64,000 bases of DNA, from the NCBI RefSeq assembly GCF_001707755.1, contig NZ_MBDL01000014.1, forward strand, positions 1 to 64,000. Reading direction: 5' to 3'. The translations under genes were made by a program, and so were the position numbers. Origin of the DNA: Acinetobacter celticus. Lineage in GTDB: Bacteria > Pseudomonadota > Gammaproteobacteria > Pseudomonadales > Moraxellaceae. The notes beneath the pieces were generated by a model. It saw only the letters and a program-made list of their open reading frames with translations, searched no databases and had not been told where the DNA came from. Below are positions 8,599 to 18,263 of this stretch, one piece after another (position 1 is the stretch's first letter; every line of letters starts with the position of its first letter).

Positions 8599-10032
8599 TT
8601 ACACTTGTTCAAGTGGCCGTTTTTTGATGCGTGGTAAATATAAAACGCGATACGTAACCGCCAAGATAACCAACCACAATGGGCTAATCATCAGCGCTTT
8701 TAAAGTGTCTGGCTCTAAACTTAAAATAATTAAAGTAAAAAATAAAAAGGCCAAAACAATATAGCTCATCCAAATACCACCCGGCATTTTAAAATGAGAA
8801 CGCTCATGTAATTGCGGACTGATTTTACGGTAGCGTAAATAACACACCATAATCATGCCCCAAATACTAATAAATAGAATCACACACAATGAACTGGCCA
8901 AGGTGAACGCTTCAATAGTATTGGGAACAAAATACTGCAAGCCCGCACCCGCCATAATAAAGAAGCAGGAAAAAATTAAACCTTGCGCAGGAACAGCTCG
9001 CTTGGATAAACGCGCCAAAGCTTGAGGTGCTTGTCCACCACGGGCCAAACCAAACAACATCCGACTGGTTGAAAATACACCACTATTCATAGAAGACATG
9101 ACAGAAGATAGCACCACCAAATTCATAATAATGGCAGAGGTTGGAATACCTGCATGCAAAAATAACGACACAAATGGGCTTTGATCTGACGGAATTTTAT
9201 CCCATGGGGTCACGGACATCACTACAAACAACGACAACACATAAAATAGGATAATACGTGTTGGAATTGCATTCACCGCTTTTGGTAAGTTCTTTTCAGG
9301 ATCTTTGGTTTCAGCAGCCATAGTTCCCAACAATTCCACCCCAACAAAGGCAAATAATGCAATTTGGAAACCTGCTAAAAAGCCACCTGCTCCTTTAGGG
9401 AACATGCCACCATGCGACCAAACATTAGTAAAACTAGAGGCTGTACCATCAGGTGAATGGAAGTGGTTAAACACCATAAAACCACCAATAAAAATCAAGC
9501 CTAAAATGGCTAAAATTTTAATTAGTGCAAACCAAAACTCTACTTCACCAAACAATTTAACCGTCAGCAAATTCAAACCCAAAACCAACAACACGCAGCC
9601 GACACTAATCAACGCCTGTCCCATCGGGGTAAACGCCATATCAGGCGGTAACCAAAACCCGAGATAATTAATAATTGCGGCTAAATCGGCAATACCCACC
9701 AAAACCCAACCCAGCCAATACGACCAACCAATATAATAGCCAGCCCCCGGCCCAATCAAATCATGTGCCATATCAATAAATGATTTGTAGTGCAAATTGG
9801 ACAGCAAAATTTCGCCCAAAGCACGCATCAGAAAGAAAAACATCAGTCCGATAATCATATAAATAAATAAAATGGATGGGCCAGCCAAAGAAATGGTTTT
9901 ACCTGAGCCCATAAATAAGCCCGTGCCAATTGCACCACCAATGGCAATTAGCTGTAAGTGACGGTTAGACAGCTTGCGCTGCAACTCATCTGGAGGCGAC
10001 GATTGCACGTCTTCTTGATGCATTTGGGTCAT
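8599..10032 (-). CDS. cycA: D-serine/D-alanine/glycine:proton symporter CycA
   Basis: The 477-residue amino-acid permease of the APC family resembles E. coli CycA along its length: NRHLQLIAIGGAIGTGLFMG, SGKTISLAGPSI, MSVTPWDKIPSDQSPFV and FSTSRMLFGLA. About twelve membrane helices are visible. It takes up D-alanine, D-serine and glycine. The start at 10032 is preferred: TAAGGA lies 8 nt before it, while an ATG three codons upstream would touch the ribosome-binding site. It ends the D-alanine catabolic cluster and supplies the substrate for DadA. Confidence 0.92.
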   Translation of the reverse strand: MTQMHQEDVQSSPPDELQRKLSNRHLQLIAIGGAIGTGLFMGSGKTISLAGPSILFIYMIIGLMFFFLMRALGEILLSNLHYKSFIDMAHDLIGPGAGYYIGWSYWLGWVLVGIADLAAIINYLGFWLPPDMAFTPMGQALISVGCVLLVLGLNLLTVKLFGEVEFWFALIKILAILGLIFIGGFMVFNHFHSPDGTASSFTNVWSHGGMFPKGAGGFLAGFQIALFAFVGVELLGTMAAETKDPEKNLPKAVNAIPTRIILFYVLSLFVVMSVTPWDKIPSDQSPFVSLFLHAGIPTSAIIMNLVVLSSVMSSMNSGVFSTSRMLFGLARGGQAPQALARLSKRAVPAQGLIFSCFFIMAGAGLQYFVPNTIEAFTLASSLCVILFISIWGMIMVCYLRYRKISPQLHERSHFKMPGGIWMSYIVLAFLFFTLIILSLEPDTLKALMISPLWLVILAVTYRVLYLPRIKKRPLEQV

Positions 10033-10165
10033 TTCTAACATCCTTATTGAACAGCTTTAACAGCGCAGTGGGGCAATATTTTACCTTATCTGCGCGATCC
10101 AATGTCCTATTGGATTCAAACTGCTGTTAAAGCTGTGGAAAATTCAATACAAAAAACAGCACAAT

Positions 10166-10522
10166 TTAAGGCTGTGCTGCAATTACTGCTATTTCAATCA
10201 ACCAATCTGGGTTGACGAGTTCAGCTTGTATGGTCGCACGTGCTGGCTTTGGACTGTCTTTCAACCATTCGGCCCAAAGTGCGTTGACGGTTTTAAAATC
10301 TGATAAATTCTTAATAAATAATTGTGCAGAGAGCATCTTGGATTTATCACTGCCCGCCTGTGCTAACAATTGATCAATGGTATTCAGCACATCCAAAGTT
10401 TGCGCCTCAATACCACTTTCAGGGTTTTTAGGAACTTGGCCTGAAAGATAAACCACCTGATTAAAAACAGTCACTGCGCTCATAAAATCATTGCTGTTGA
10501 TTCGCTGAATAGGGTCTGACAT
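10166..10522 (-). CDS. RidA family (imine/enamine deaminase) protein
   Basis: The 118-residue protein is a YjgF/YER057c/UK114 family member: VVYLSGQVPKNPE near residue 24, and a PARATIQ segment whose Arg95 is the position that binds the substrate carboxylate in RidA. Family members hydrolyse reactive 2-aminoacrylate and other imines. In this cluster the likely substrate is the imino acid released by DadA. AAGGAA precedes the ATG. It lies between alr and cycA on the same strand. Confidence 0.88.
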   Translation of the reverse strand: MSDPIQRINSNDFMSAVTVFNQVVYLSGQVPKNPESGIEAQTLDVLNTIDQLLAQAGSDKSKMLSAQLFIKNLSDFKTVNALWAEWLKDSPKPARATIQAELVNPDWLIEIAVIAAQP

Positions 10523-10561
10523 GATTTTATTTCCTTAAAAATTAAGACAACTAAAGTAATT

Positions 10562-11671
10562 TTACTGAATAACAAATGGGACACGTTGTGTAACGCCACA
10601 CATCAACTCATAGCCCACTGTGCCCGAAGCCTGTGCGACATCATCAATTGAAAGCACCGCACCACAAGATGAATTGCCCCACAACACCACTTCTGCACCA
10701 ACATCTGCTTGAGGCATGTCGGTCAAATCTACTGTGAGCATATCCATACTGACGCGACCAACCAACTGTGTACGCTGACCATTTACCAATACAGGTGTTC
10801 CCGTCGCAGAGAGTCGTTGATAGCCGTCTGCATAGCCACAAGCAACCACGCCTATCCGCATCGGTCGATCTGCAACAAAACGAGAGCCGTAACCCACACT
10901 GTGGCCTTCCGATAAATTTTGCACCGCAATAATTTCACTGCGCAAACTCATACTTGGAAGCAAGTTCCAATCTTGAATGCGATGGCTAGGATAATCAGGT
11001 GAACTGCCGTAGAGCATGATGCCACTGCGCACAATATCTGAATGTAAATCAACAGAATGTCGCAAGATGGCCGCACTATTACTTACTGTGACAGGTGCAG
11101 GAAATTGCTGAATAATCTGTTGGAAAAGTTCATATTGATACTGAATACCTAATTCACCAAAACGCATCCCATCGGCATCGGAAAAATGCATCATATGGGT
11201 CATGGTGTGAACACAGGACAAACGACTAAGTTGTTGCCACGCATTTTGATAATCTTCAGGCGAAAAACCTAAACGATTCATGCCTGAATTCATTTTGACA
11301 AAAATATTGAATTGAGCATCCGAATGACTGTGCTGAAATTGCTGCAACCATTCAATTTGATGCGCACTATGCAGAGTAAAACTGAGATTTAGTCGATGAC
11401 AATCCGCTAGATCTTGTAGGCTGAAAATACCTTCTAACAATAAAATATCACCCTGCCAGCCCAAGGCACGTAAACGCTCAGCCTCTGCAATATCAAGCAA
11501 GGCAAAACCGTCAGCCTGCTTGAATGCATCATAGACTCGCTCTATACCATGACCATATGCATTGGCTTTGACCACTGCATAGACTTGTGAAGCGATTGCG
11601 TTATTTTTTGCAACTTGTAGATTATGCGCTAAGGCATCGAGGTGAATAAATGCTTGAATTGGCCGTGGCAT
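10562..11671 (-). CDS. alr: Alanine racemase (catabolic, DadX-type)
   Basis: The 369-residue PLP enzyme interconverts L- and D-alanine. Lys35 in VVKANAYGHG is the PLP-binding lysine and Tyr261 in SVGYGSRF is the opposite catalytic base. The N-terminal TIM barrel and C-terminal beta domain are complete. Its position directly after dadA suggests the catabolic paralogue that feeds D-alanine to the dehydrogenase, rather than the biosynthetic Alr. AGGAAG precedes the start and the gap to dadA is 32 bp. Confidence 0.93.
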   Translation of the reverse strand: MPRPIQAFIHLDALAHNLQVAKNNAIASQVYAVVKANAYGHGIERVYDAFKQADGFALLDIAEAERLRALGWQGDILLLEGIFSLQDLADCHRLNLSFTLHSAHQIEWLQQFQHSHSDAQFNIFVKMNSGMNRLGFSPEDYQNAWQQLSRLSCVHTMTHMMHFSDADGMRFGELGIQYQYELFQQIIQQFPAPVTVSNSAAILRHSVDLHSDIVRSGIMLYGSSPDYPSHRIQDWNLLPSMSLRSEIIAVQNLSEGHSVGYGSRFVADRPMRIGVVACGYADGYQRLSATGTPVLVNGQRTQLVGRVSMDMLTVDLTDMPQADVGAEVVLWGNSSCGAVLSIDDVAQASGTVGYELMCGVTQRVPFVIQ

Positions 11672-11703
11672 AATGTTCTTCCTTGAACGTATTACATTAT
11701 TTT

Positions 11704-12969
11704 TTAAGCCGCATGTACATGCGTATAGCGTTGCAGAGATAAGCCATCGGTACTAATTTCAGGCGTATGCCCAAGCACTAAATCGCTAATCAATTTTCCT
11801 GAACCGCAAGCCATCGTCCAACCCAACGTACCGTGTCCTGTATTTAGAAAGAGGTTCTTATATTGGGTCGCACCAATAATTGGCGTACTGTCTGGTGTCA
11901 TTGGACGCAAACCTGTCCAGAACGACGCTTGTTCTAAATCGCCACCTGGGAACAAATCGCGTGTGACCATTTCCAACGTTCCACGACGGTCTTCATTCAA
12001 ACCCAAATTAAAGCCACTGAGTTCCGCCATACCACCAACACGAATGCGCTGATCAAAACGGGTAATCGCAATTTTATAGGTTTCATCCAATACCGTCGAT
12101 TGTGGTGCATGACTCGGGTCAACAATTGGCACTGTCAACGAATAACCTTTCACAGGATAAACAGGTAAATCTAAATTTAATGGTTTTAAGAAATCACGTG
12201 AGTAACTACCAAAGGCTAAAACGTAACGGTCAGCTGTCAACACTTTCCCATTGACCAAGACACCTTTAATTTCACCACCTTCAACAATCAATTTTTCAAC
12301 ATTTTGATTGAACTGAAAATCCACACCCATCACTTTGGCCTCTGTTGCCAAAGCATTGGTAAATAAGTAGCAATCGCCTGTTTCATCATTCGGCAAATGA
12401 AGACCACCGACCAATTTATCTTTAACTTCGGCTAATGCAGGCTCTACACGACCCAAACTTTCACGATCTAACAGCTCAAATTCAACGCCCGTTTCTTTCA
12501 ATACTTCAATGTCACGTTGCACCGCGTCAAGTTGCGACTCTTTACGGAAAATTTGCAACGTACCTTTAGAACGGTTTTCATAGCGAATACCCGTTTCATC
12601 ACGCAGTGTGCGCAAACAATCGCGACTATATTCAGCCACACGCACCATACGCTCTTTATTTACCGCATATTGATCTGCACCGCAGTTTTTCAGCATTTGC
12701 ATCATCCATTGCAATTGCCACATACTACCGTCCAGTTGCACCGCTAAAGGTGCATGATGCTGAAACATCCATTTGACTGCTTTAAAAGGAATACCAGGGG
12801 CTGCCCAAGGAGTCGAATAACCTGGTGAGATTTGTCCTGCATTGCCAAAACTGGTTTCTTCTGCCGGCCCAGCTTGACGATCAAGTACAGTAACTTCTGC
12901 ACCTTGTTTTGCCAAATAATAAGCGCTGGTTACGCCAATGACACCACTGCCTAGAACAATTACACGCAT
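11704..12969 (-). CDS. dadA: D-amino acid dehydrogenase, small subunit
   Basis: The 421-residue flavoprotein begins with a GxGxxG FAD-binding fold ([20 protein letters not shown], then an acidic-end strand VTVLDR). Typical DadA segments follow: [30 protein letters not shown] and the C-terminal [15 protein letters not shown]. It oxidises D-alanine to pyruvate and ammonia at the membrane. A GAGGT site lies 7 nt before the ATG. It is the first gene of the cluster and is divergent from an Lrp-type regulator. Confidence 0.95.
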   Translation of the reverse strand: MRVIVLGSGVIGVTSAYYLAKQGAEVTVLDRQAGPAEETSFGNAGQISPGYSTPWAAPGIPFKAVKWMFQHHAPLAVQLDGSMWQLQWMMQMLKNCGADQYAVNKERMVRVAEYSRDCLRTLRDETGIRYENRSKGTLQIFRKESQLDAVQRDIEVLKETGVEFELLDRESLGRVEPALAEVKDKLVGGLHLPNDETGDCYLFTNALATEAKVMGVDFQFNQNVEKLIVEGGEIKGVLVNGKVLTADRYVLAFGSYSRDFLKPLNLDLPVYPVKGYSLTVPIVDPSHAPQSTVLDETYKIAITRFDQRIRVGGMAELSGFNLGLNEDRRGTLEMVTRDLFPGGDLEQASFWTGLRPMTPDSTPIIGATQYKNLFLNTGHGTLGWTMACGSGKLISDLVLGHTPEISTDGLSLQRYTHVHAA

Positions 12970-12991
12970 AGTCTTGACCTCAACCCTATCC

Positions 12992-13068
12992 CTAGTTTAT
13001 TTAACTAGTATATTGTTGGATCAATAGTTGAATTTTCTATTTTTAGACGTTATTTTCAGTGAATTCAC
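12992..13068. promoter_or_regulatory. dadA / lrp divergent control region with two palindromes
   Basis: The 140-bp spacer contains CTAGTT-N5-AACTAG (12992-13008) close to dadA and the perfect 10-mer GTGAATTCAC (13059-13068) close to the regulator. Lrp/AsnC proteins bind degenerate AT-rich palindromes and often control a divergent neighbour, so both are candidate operators. The assignment is inferred. Confidence 0.4.
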
Positions 13069-13109
13069 ATGTTTTGTCGTGAAATTATGCAAAAGACAGG
13101 GAAATATAA

Positions 13110-13577
13110 ATGCGTAAACTAGACCGTATAGACCGCATGATTTTAGACATTCTGCAAAAGAATGGACGTATCGCCATTAGTGAATTGGCAACCAAAGTGA
13201 ATCTCTCGACCACCCCGTGTTCAGAACGGGTCAAACGTCTAGAGCGCGATGGCATTATTATGGGCTACTACGCTCGACTGAATCCTGAATTGGTAGATAA
13301 ACGCTTACTGGTTTTTCTTGAAATTAAGCTTTCCGCCAAATCAGGCGATGTATTTGAACAAGTCGCCCGCGACCTATCAGAAATTCCCGAAGTTTTAGAA
13401 TGTCACCTGATTTCTGGCGATTTCGACTATTTAATAAAAGCACGCTTAAAAGAGATGAGTGCTTACCGAAAACTATTGGGCAATATTCTAAAAAAACTGC
13501 CAGCTTCTGCTTCCTCTCACAGCTACGTAGTCATGGAAGAAGTCAAAGAAGGCCTATATTTAGATATAGATGCTTAA
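13110..13577 (+). CDS. Lrp/AsnC family transcriptional regulator (likely DadR)
   Basis: The 155-residue protein has the Lrp layout: an N-terminal helix-turn-helix (LDRIDRMILDILQKNGRI, LATKVNLSTTPCSERVKRLE) and a C-terminal RAM/AsnC ligand domain with VLECHLISGDFDYLIKARL. Divergent orientation from dadA suggests control of the D-alanine genes by alanine, as for Lrp in E. coli and DadR in Pseudomonas. The ribosome-binding site is CAGGGA. Confidence 0.92.
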   Translation: MRKLDRIDRMILDILQKNGRIAISELATKVNLSTTPCSERVKRLERDGIIMGYYARLNPELVDKRLLVFLEIKLSAKSGDVFEQVARDLSEIPEVLECHLISGDFDYLIKARLKEMSAYRKLLGNILKKLPASASSHSYVVMEEVKEGLYLDIDA

Positions 13578-13596
13578 ATAAAAGCACTTTAGCCAT

Positions 13597-13626
13597 AAAA
13601 AAGTCGCTGTAATAACAGCGACTTTT
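13597..13626. terminator. Bidirectional terminator between lrp-type gene and kbp
   Basis: A 12-bp stem (AAAAGTCGCTGT / mirrored arm) with a short loop has an A-run on one side and a T-run on the other, and sits between convergent genes. Confidence 0.85.
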
Positions 13627-13650
13627 ATGCCCTAATTTAACCTGAGGCAG

Positions 13651-14124
13651 TTACGCAGGAATCCGTAGCACCTGCCCTGGAAAAATATCATCGGCATTTT
13701 TTAATAATGGGCGGTTGGCTTCAAAAATTTTATTGTACTGATTGGCATCGCCATAAAATTCTTTAGAAATTTTAGACAAATTATCACCCGATTTTACTGT
13801 ATAAAATTTACTTTCTGCTTCTGGTGTCACCACCGTGAGCTGATCATCGACTTGTGCTACATGGTCAATATTACCCACGGCCAGTACAATTTTTTCGCGA
13901 TCTGCCTGCGTTTGTACTTGCCCTTTGACCGTTGCTAAATCGGAAGTTGAATTATAGCTCACAGATAAACCTGTTATTGGTAGACCTAGGCCCTTAATAT
14001 GCCCCAAAAGTTTATTGGCAATTTCCTGTGCCGATGGTTCTGCGGGAGCGGCTGGTGCAGCTTGTGGCTCTGCTGGTGCTGTATTTTTTTTACCAATGCC
14101 TTTTACAAAATCAAAAAGCCCCAT
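13651..14124 (-). CDS. kbp: Potassium-binding protein Kbp (BON and LysM domains)
   Basis: The 157-residue protein matches E. coli Kbp (YgaU) in layout. It has the N-terminus MGLFDFVKGIGKK, an Ala/Pro-rich linker, a BON domain (about residues 35-97, ending AVGNIDHVAQVDDQL) and a C-terminal LysM domain (FYTVKSGDNLSKISKEFYGD through PGQVLRIP). Kbp senses cytoplasmic potassium. There is no signal peptide, which agrees with a cytoplasmic role. The Ala/Pro-rich insert before the BON domain is absent from the E. coli protein as I recall it. Confidence 0.88.
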   Translation of the reverse strand: MGLFDFVKGIGKKNTAPAEPQAAPAAPAEPSAQEIANKLLGHIKGLGLPITGLSVSYNSTSDLATVKGQVQTQADREKIVLAVGNIDHVAQVDDQLTVVTPEAESKFYTVKSGDNLSKISKEFYGDANQYNKIFEANRPLLKNADDIFPGQVLRIPA

Positions 14125-14280
14125 GTTGTGTACTCCTTATTGTTTTGTCTTATCGTTTAAATTTAATCATTCAAAATATTTGTCGCCTTATTTTTATAGC
14201 GAAAAAATCAGCAACATTAGGTTGCCATTAGTGTTAAAAACGTAAATTCATGTAAAGACAGCAGTCAAATGTCGCCCATA

Positions 14281-14312
14281 AAAAAAGCCACCAAAATTGG
14301 TGACCTTTTTTA
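14281..14312 (-). terminator. Terminator after acpP
   Basis: On the minus strand the stem GTCACCA / TGGTGGC (one T-G pair) is followed by TTTTTT, about 25 bp after the acpP stop. Confidence 0.8.
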
Positions 14313-14337
14313 TTTCAGCAAAGCTGAAAATCGATTA

Positions 14338-14574
14338 TTAACCTAGCTTCTTAGAAACATAGTCAATAGCAGATTGTACAGTTGTGATTTCGTTAGAATC
14401 TTCATCTGGAATAGTGATGTCGAAGTCATTTTCGAAAGACATAACAAGCTCAACTAGGTCTAGAGAGTCAGCACCCAAGTCATCCATAAAAGATGCTTCG
14501 TTTTTAATCTCTTCAACTTTAAGACCAAGTTGCTCAGAAACTGCTTGTTTAACGCGTAGCTCGATATCGCTCAC
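14338..14574 (-). CDS. acpP: Acyl carrier protein
   Basis: The 78-residue acidic protein carries growing acyl chains on phosphopantetheine. The attachment serine is in [15 protein letters not shown] (Ser37 counting the initiator). The start codon is GTG at 14574, not an upstream ATG: GAGGAGA lies 6 nt before it and translation from there gives the standard SDIE...KKLG protein. It is the last gene of fabD-fabG-acpP, with an 83-bp gap after fabG. No fabF follows, unlike in E. coli. Confidence 0.97.
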   Translation of the reverse strand: MSDIELRVKQAVSEQLGLKVEEIKNEASFMDDLGADSLDLVELVMSFENDFDITIPDEDSNEITTVQSAIDYVSKKLG

Positions 14575-14657
14575 AGGAATTCTCCTCATTGCTTGTGGCG
14601 TTTTTAATGCCGTTAGTTTAATTGAATATAAAAAATTTGGAAAGTTTATACATCGCA

Positions 14658-15392
14658 TTAAGCCATGTATAAGCCACCATTCACATGTAAAACTGTACCA
14701 GTGATGTAACTTGCTCGCTCTGAAGCTAAGAAACTTACAGCATTGGCAATATCTTGTGGATCACCAAGGCGGTTTAATGCCACTTGATCACTCATTTTTT
14801 TACGAATTTCTTCGCTCAATTGTTCTGTCATTTCAGTTGCAATAAAACCTGGCGCCACAGCATTGACTGTAATTTGGCGACTGCCCATTTCTTTTGCAAG
14901 ACTGCGACCGAATGCCTCAATACCTGCTTTAGCCGCAGAATAATTGGCTTGGCCTGGGTTTGCAAAGTGTGCAACCACAGAACTAATATTAATAATTCGA
15001 CCAAAACGTGCTTTAGTCATACCTTTCAGCACACGTTTAGACAAACGGTATACCGCTTTTAAATGAATATTGAGAATGTCATCCCAATCATCTTCCGACA
15101 TACGAAGTAACAAATTATCTTTGGTGATACCTGCATTATTGACCAAAATCAGCACTGAGCCATAATTTTGTTCAATGTCTGAGACTAATGCATCAATTGC
15201 TGCACCATCACGGACATCAAGTAATTTCCCTGCACCATTTTCACCAAATGTAACAGATAATTTTTCTGCGCCTGATTCAGAAGTTGCTGTGCCAACAACA
15301 AAATAACCATCTTGAATTAATTGCTGAGCGATGGCAGCACCAATCCCTCGGCTTGCACCTGTTACTAGTGCAACTTTACGTTCTTGTGTCAT
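14658..15392 (-). CDS. fabG: 3-oxoacyl-ACP reductase
   Basis: The 244-residue short-chain dehydrogenase reduces 3-oxoacyl-ACP with NADPH in each elongation cycle. The cofactor motif is TGASRGIG (residues 11-18), followed by NNAG, and the catalytic residues are Ser138, Tyr151 and Lys155 (YSAAK). The C-terminus [16 protein letters not shown] is typical. Its ATG overlaps the fabD stop by 4 bp (ATGA), indicating translational coupling. Confidence 0.96.
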   Translation of the reverse strand: MTQERKVALVTGASRGIGAAIAQQLIQDGYFVVGTATSESGAEKLSVTFGENGAGKLLDVRDGAAIDALVSDIEQNYGSVLILVNNAGITKDNLLLRMSEDDWDDILNIHLKAVYRLSKRVLKGMTKARFGRIINISSVVAHFANPGQANYSAAKAGIEAFGRSLAKEMGSRQITVNAVAPGFIATEMTEQLSEEIRKKMSDQVALNRLGDPQDIANAVSFLASERASYITGTVLHVNGGLYMA

Positions 15393-16375
15393 GCAATTTT
15401 TCCTTCAGCCACTAAAATGGCGTTTAACGCATCTTCCAAACGAGTTTTGCTGTCCAGCGGAAATGCTTTTTCGATATTTGGCAAACGCTTTGCCATATTC
15501 GCAAGTACATTACCTGGACCACATTCAGCAACAAACTGAACACCTTGATCCTGTATCAACTGCATGGTTTTAGTCCATTGCACTGATTCATACAACTGTG
15601 CCGTCAATGCTTGACGCAATTGCGCCACATCTGTCGCGACTTCAGCATTGACATTTTGTATTACAGGAATATGCGGTAGCTCAATGGCCGTTTGTTCCAA
15701 AGCCTCTGCAAACAGTTGCGCAGCTGGTTTCATTAAAGAGCAATGTGACGGCACAGAAACAGGCAACGCAATCGCTTTACCGCCATTTTCTTTTGCTAAT
15801 TCCATCACAGCTTCAACCTGTGTTTTATCCCCTGCAATCACAACTTGGCCTTTGGCATTGTAGTTTGCAGCTTCAACAGAACCCCGTCCTTGTAGGTTGA
15901 CTTGTTCGCAAAGTTCAAGAACTTTAGCATCGTCTAGACCTAAAATTGCTGACATTGCGCCTTGACCTTGAGGAACCGCGTCTTGCATTAATTTGCCACG
16001 TAAGTTCACCAACTTAACCGCATCGCCTAAGCTTAGTGCACCAGCAGCCACTAAAGCACTGTACTCACCCAAAGAGTGACCAGCCAAGTACTTTGGTACG
16101 ACACCGCCTAGTTCCAACCATACACGCCACAAAGCAATGCTTGCTGTTAATAAAACGGGTTGGGTAAATTCAGTTTGATTTAACCCTTCACCACTTTGTG
16201 CAATGTGCCATAAATTAAAACCAACGGCTTCCGATGCTTCAGTAAACGTTGCTTGAACACTACTAAACTGTTCTGCAAGTTCAGCGAGCATACCAACTTT
16301 CTGCGAACCTTGCCCAGGAAACAAAAATGCAGTTTTTGTTGCCAAAGTTGCTTGCTCGAATTGTTTAGCAGACAT
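15389..16375 (-). CDS. fabD: Malonyl-CoA:ACP transacylase
   Basis: The 328-residue enzyme loads malonate onto ACP. The motif FLFPGQGSQ lies at residues 17-25, the nucleophile Ser101 is in AGHSLGEYSAL and the catalytic His211 in VPSHCSLM. The ATG at 16375 follows AAAGGA; an in-frame alternative 11 codons upstream has no ribosome-binding site and is not needed for the fold. It leads fabD-fabG-acpP. The plsX and fabH genes, which lie between rpmF and fabD in E. coli, are absent here. Confidence 0.95.
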   Translation of the reverse strand: MSAKQFEQATLATKTAFLFPGQGSQKVGMLAELAEQFSSVQATFTEASEAVGFNLWHIAQSGEGLNQTEFTQPVLLTASIALWRVWLELGGVVPKYLAGHSLGEYSALVAAGALSLGDAVKLVNLRGKLMQDAVPQGQGAMSAILGLDDAKVLELCEQVNLQGRGSVEAANYNAKGQVVIAGDKTQVEAVMELAKENGGKAIALPVSVPSHCSLMKPAAQLFAEALEQTAIELPHIPVIQNVNAEVATDVAQLRQALTAQLYESVQWTKTMQLIQDQGVQFVAECGPGNVLANMAKRLPNIEKAFPLDSKTRLEDALNAILVAEGKIA

Positions 16376-16519
16376 AAAAAATCCTTTAATTAAGACCCAC
16401 CAAAACATGACAACCGTTCAATATTTCAGCAATATCTTATATTAGCCCTTATCTGGAGCGGAAATTTAACATTTAATTTTGCTTTTAGTAATTGCCAAAT
16501 ACAACAAAAAACGCAGACA

Positions 16520-16548
16520 AAAAAAGGGAGCTTGCGCTCCCATTTTTT
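16520..16548 (-). terminator. Terminator after rpmF
   Basis: The stem GGGAGC-GCAA-GCTCCC is followed on the minus strand by TTTTTTT, 32 bp after the rpmF stop. It separates yceD-rpmF from the fab genes. Confidence 0.88.
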
Positions 16549-16579
16549 CTACTAAGCTTGACGCTTAATACATCATCAA

Positions 16580-16762
16580 TTATTCAGCAGTTACTTTAGC
16601 GAATAATTGACGACCACGGTAGACACCATCTTTAGTAACATGGTGGCGACGGTGAGTTTCACCAGTAGTTTGATCTACTGATAATGCATTCTCGGTTAAA
16701 GCGTCATGTGAACGGCGCATGTCACGGCGAGAGCGACTTTTACGGTTTTGCTGAACGGCCAT
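16580..16762 (-). CDS. rpmF: 50S ribosomal protein L32
   Basis: The 60-residue basic protein starts [20 protein letters not shown], the canonical L32 N-terminus, and continues through [20 protein letters not shown]. The zinc-binding cysteines of some L32 proteins are absent, as in E. coli. It lies 75 bp downstream of yceD, a conserved pairing. Confidence 0.96.
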   Translation of the reverse strand: MAVQQNRKSRSRRDMRRSHDALTENALSVDQTTGETHRRHHVTKDGVYRGRQLFAKVTAE

Positions 16763-16837
16763 GATGGCTCCTTACAAATCGAAAAAATGGATCAGAACAA
16801 ATTCAGTTGTCTTATACTTTACAGTATAACACAAAAA

Positions 16838-17395
16838 TTAGTTAAGTTTACCCTTCAAACCTGCCAAAACATCAAACGGGTTATCCCGCTTTTCTTCAGC
16901 AAGCTCTTCTACGGCAGGCTGATGCTTATGTTCACAAAACTCATGCTTTGGGGACAACGGCATCAACAATAACAACTCATCTTCTATGAGTGCGAGTAAA
17001 TCAGCAGTCGCAGGTGCATCATAGCTTCCCTTAACCGTTGCTTCACTTTCACCTAGAACAATGAAATCAGCATCCTCATCCAAGCGCTCTATCAGTGACT
17101 CATCATCCACAAGAGCTAGATGGAAATCTAAAACAAGTTCAAGACCCACAGAGTTCAGACAACGCTGACATTCTACAGATACTTTTGTTTCAACGTGACC
17201 ATCTAGCCATACAATGCGATGATAGGCATCCATTGATAGCTTACAGTCTATGTTAATCAATTGATCATCAATTGATCCAACAGCTTCACGGGAAATTCGA
17301 ACAAAGCGTGATAATGGCAGTTGACCTGACCATTTGAAGCCCTGTTCGGCCCATTTAAACGGCTCTATCTGTGCCGGAAAGGTATTTGCTGACAT
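16838..17395 (-). CDS. yceD: YceD family protein (DUF177), 23S rRNA accumulation protein
   Basis: The 185-residue protein has the DUF177 signature VECQRCLNSVGLEL near residue 94, followed by an acidic segment (LDEDADFIVLGE) and EDELLLLMPLSPKHEFC. YceD is associated with 23S rRNA synthesis or maturation and is almost always encoded next to rpmF, as here. The C-terminal EKRDNPFDVLAGLK is typical. The start follows directly from the 17395 ATG. Confidence 0.9.
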   Translation of the reverse strand: MSANTFPAQIEPFKWAEQGFKWSGQLPLSRFVRISREAVGSIDDQLINIDCKLSMDAYHRIVWLDGHVETKVSVECQRCLNSVGLELVLDFHLALVDDESLIERLDEDADFIVLGESEATVKGSYDAPATADLLALIEDELLLLMPLSPKHEFCEHKHQPAVEELAEEKRDNPFDVLAGLKGKLN

Positions 17396-17492
17396 AATTA
17401 AGGCGGCAATTCTACAAATTCATAAGTACTCTGTCAAAGATTAAGATACAATTTTGTACTTATTTAGACAGACCAATTGGGTAATTTCAGTC

Positions 17493-18155
17493 ATGCATCT
17501 GTTGCAGCCGCAAACAGAAGTGAATATTTCATCACTTGTTAGCACGCTTTCAAGCTCTAATTCTGACACCTCACAGCCACAAGTGCAACCATTGCCATGG
17601 GCGAATTTACAAACAGAATCAGAACAAGTCGATTGGCTTATCTTACACTTTAATCATTGGTTTTCCCATCTGAATGTCAATTTAGTCAAAGGTGATTTTG
17701 AACCTGAATACTTCCCTGCTGACGAAACCAGTCCCGCCCGCATTCAATTTGCTCATGGTTTTTTTAATAGCGCACTACATGAAATTAGCCACTGGACGAT
17801 TGCAGGTGAACAACGCCGCTTGCTTCCAGATTTAGGTTATTGGTACGCACCCGATGGTCGTACAGCAGAACAACAAGCGCTATTTGAACGCGTTGAAATT
17901 AAACCTCAAGCCATTGAGTGGTTGTTTTCTAAAGCTTTTGACCTTAATTTTCGCGTATCACTAGATAATTTAACGGGCGATGCGGGTAGCGGTGCTTCTT
18001 TTAAAGACAATGTCTACGCACAGTTACAGCGTTATTTTAGTGGCGAAGCAACACTTCCCCGTGACGCAAAACATTTTATTGATTGCATTTGTTTCTGTAC
18101 CCGAAGTGGCAAAAGTTTACAATCGAATGAGTTTCAACGTGAAATGCTTGATTAA
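17493..18155 (+). CDS. epmC: Elongation factor P hydroxylase EpmC
   Basis: The 220-residue protein matches EpmC (YfcM): ARIQFAHGFFNSALHEISHWTIAGEQRR, then LGYWYAPDGRT and FERVEIKPQAIEWLF. HEISHW carries the likely metal ligands. EpmC hydroxylates the beta-lysylated lysine of EF-P, the last step of the EpmA/EpmB/EpmC pathway. The ATG at 17493 is preferred; an upstream in-frame TTG adds 13 residues without conserved content. An N-terminal stretch of about 50 residues before the core is longer than in the E. coli protein. Confidence 0.85.
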   Translation: MHLLQPQTEVNISSLVSTLSSSNSDTSQPQVQPLPWANLQTESEQVDWLILHFNHWFSHLNVNLVKGDFEPEYFPADETSPARIQFAHGFFNSALHEISHWTIAGEQRRLLPDLGYWYAPDGRTAEQQALFERVEIKPQAIEWLFSKAFDLNFRVSLDNLTGDAGSGASFKDNVYAQLQRYFSGEATLPRDAKHFIDCICFCTRSGKSLQSNEFQREMLD

Positions 18156-18263
18156 ATGACACAATTCCTTCTCTAATAGATTGCATGCCTATAGCGCGCA
18201 GATTCATAATAGTTTAAACCGATAAAAAAATAGCCTATAAAGCCAAAATCTGGAGGAAAAGAT

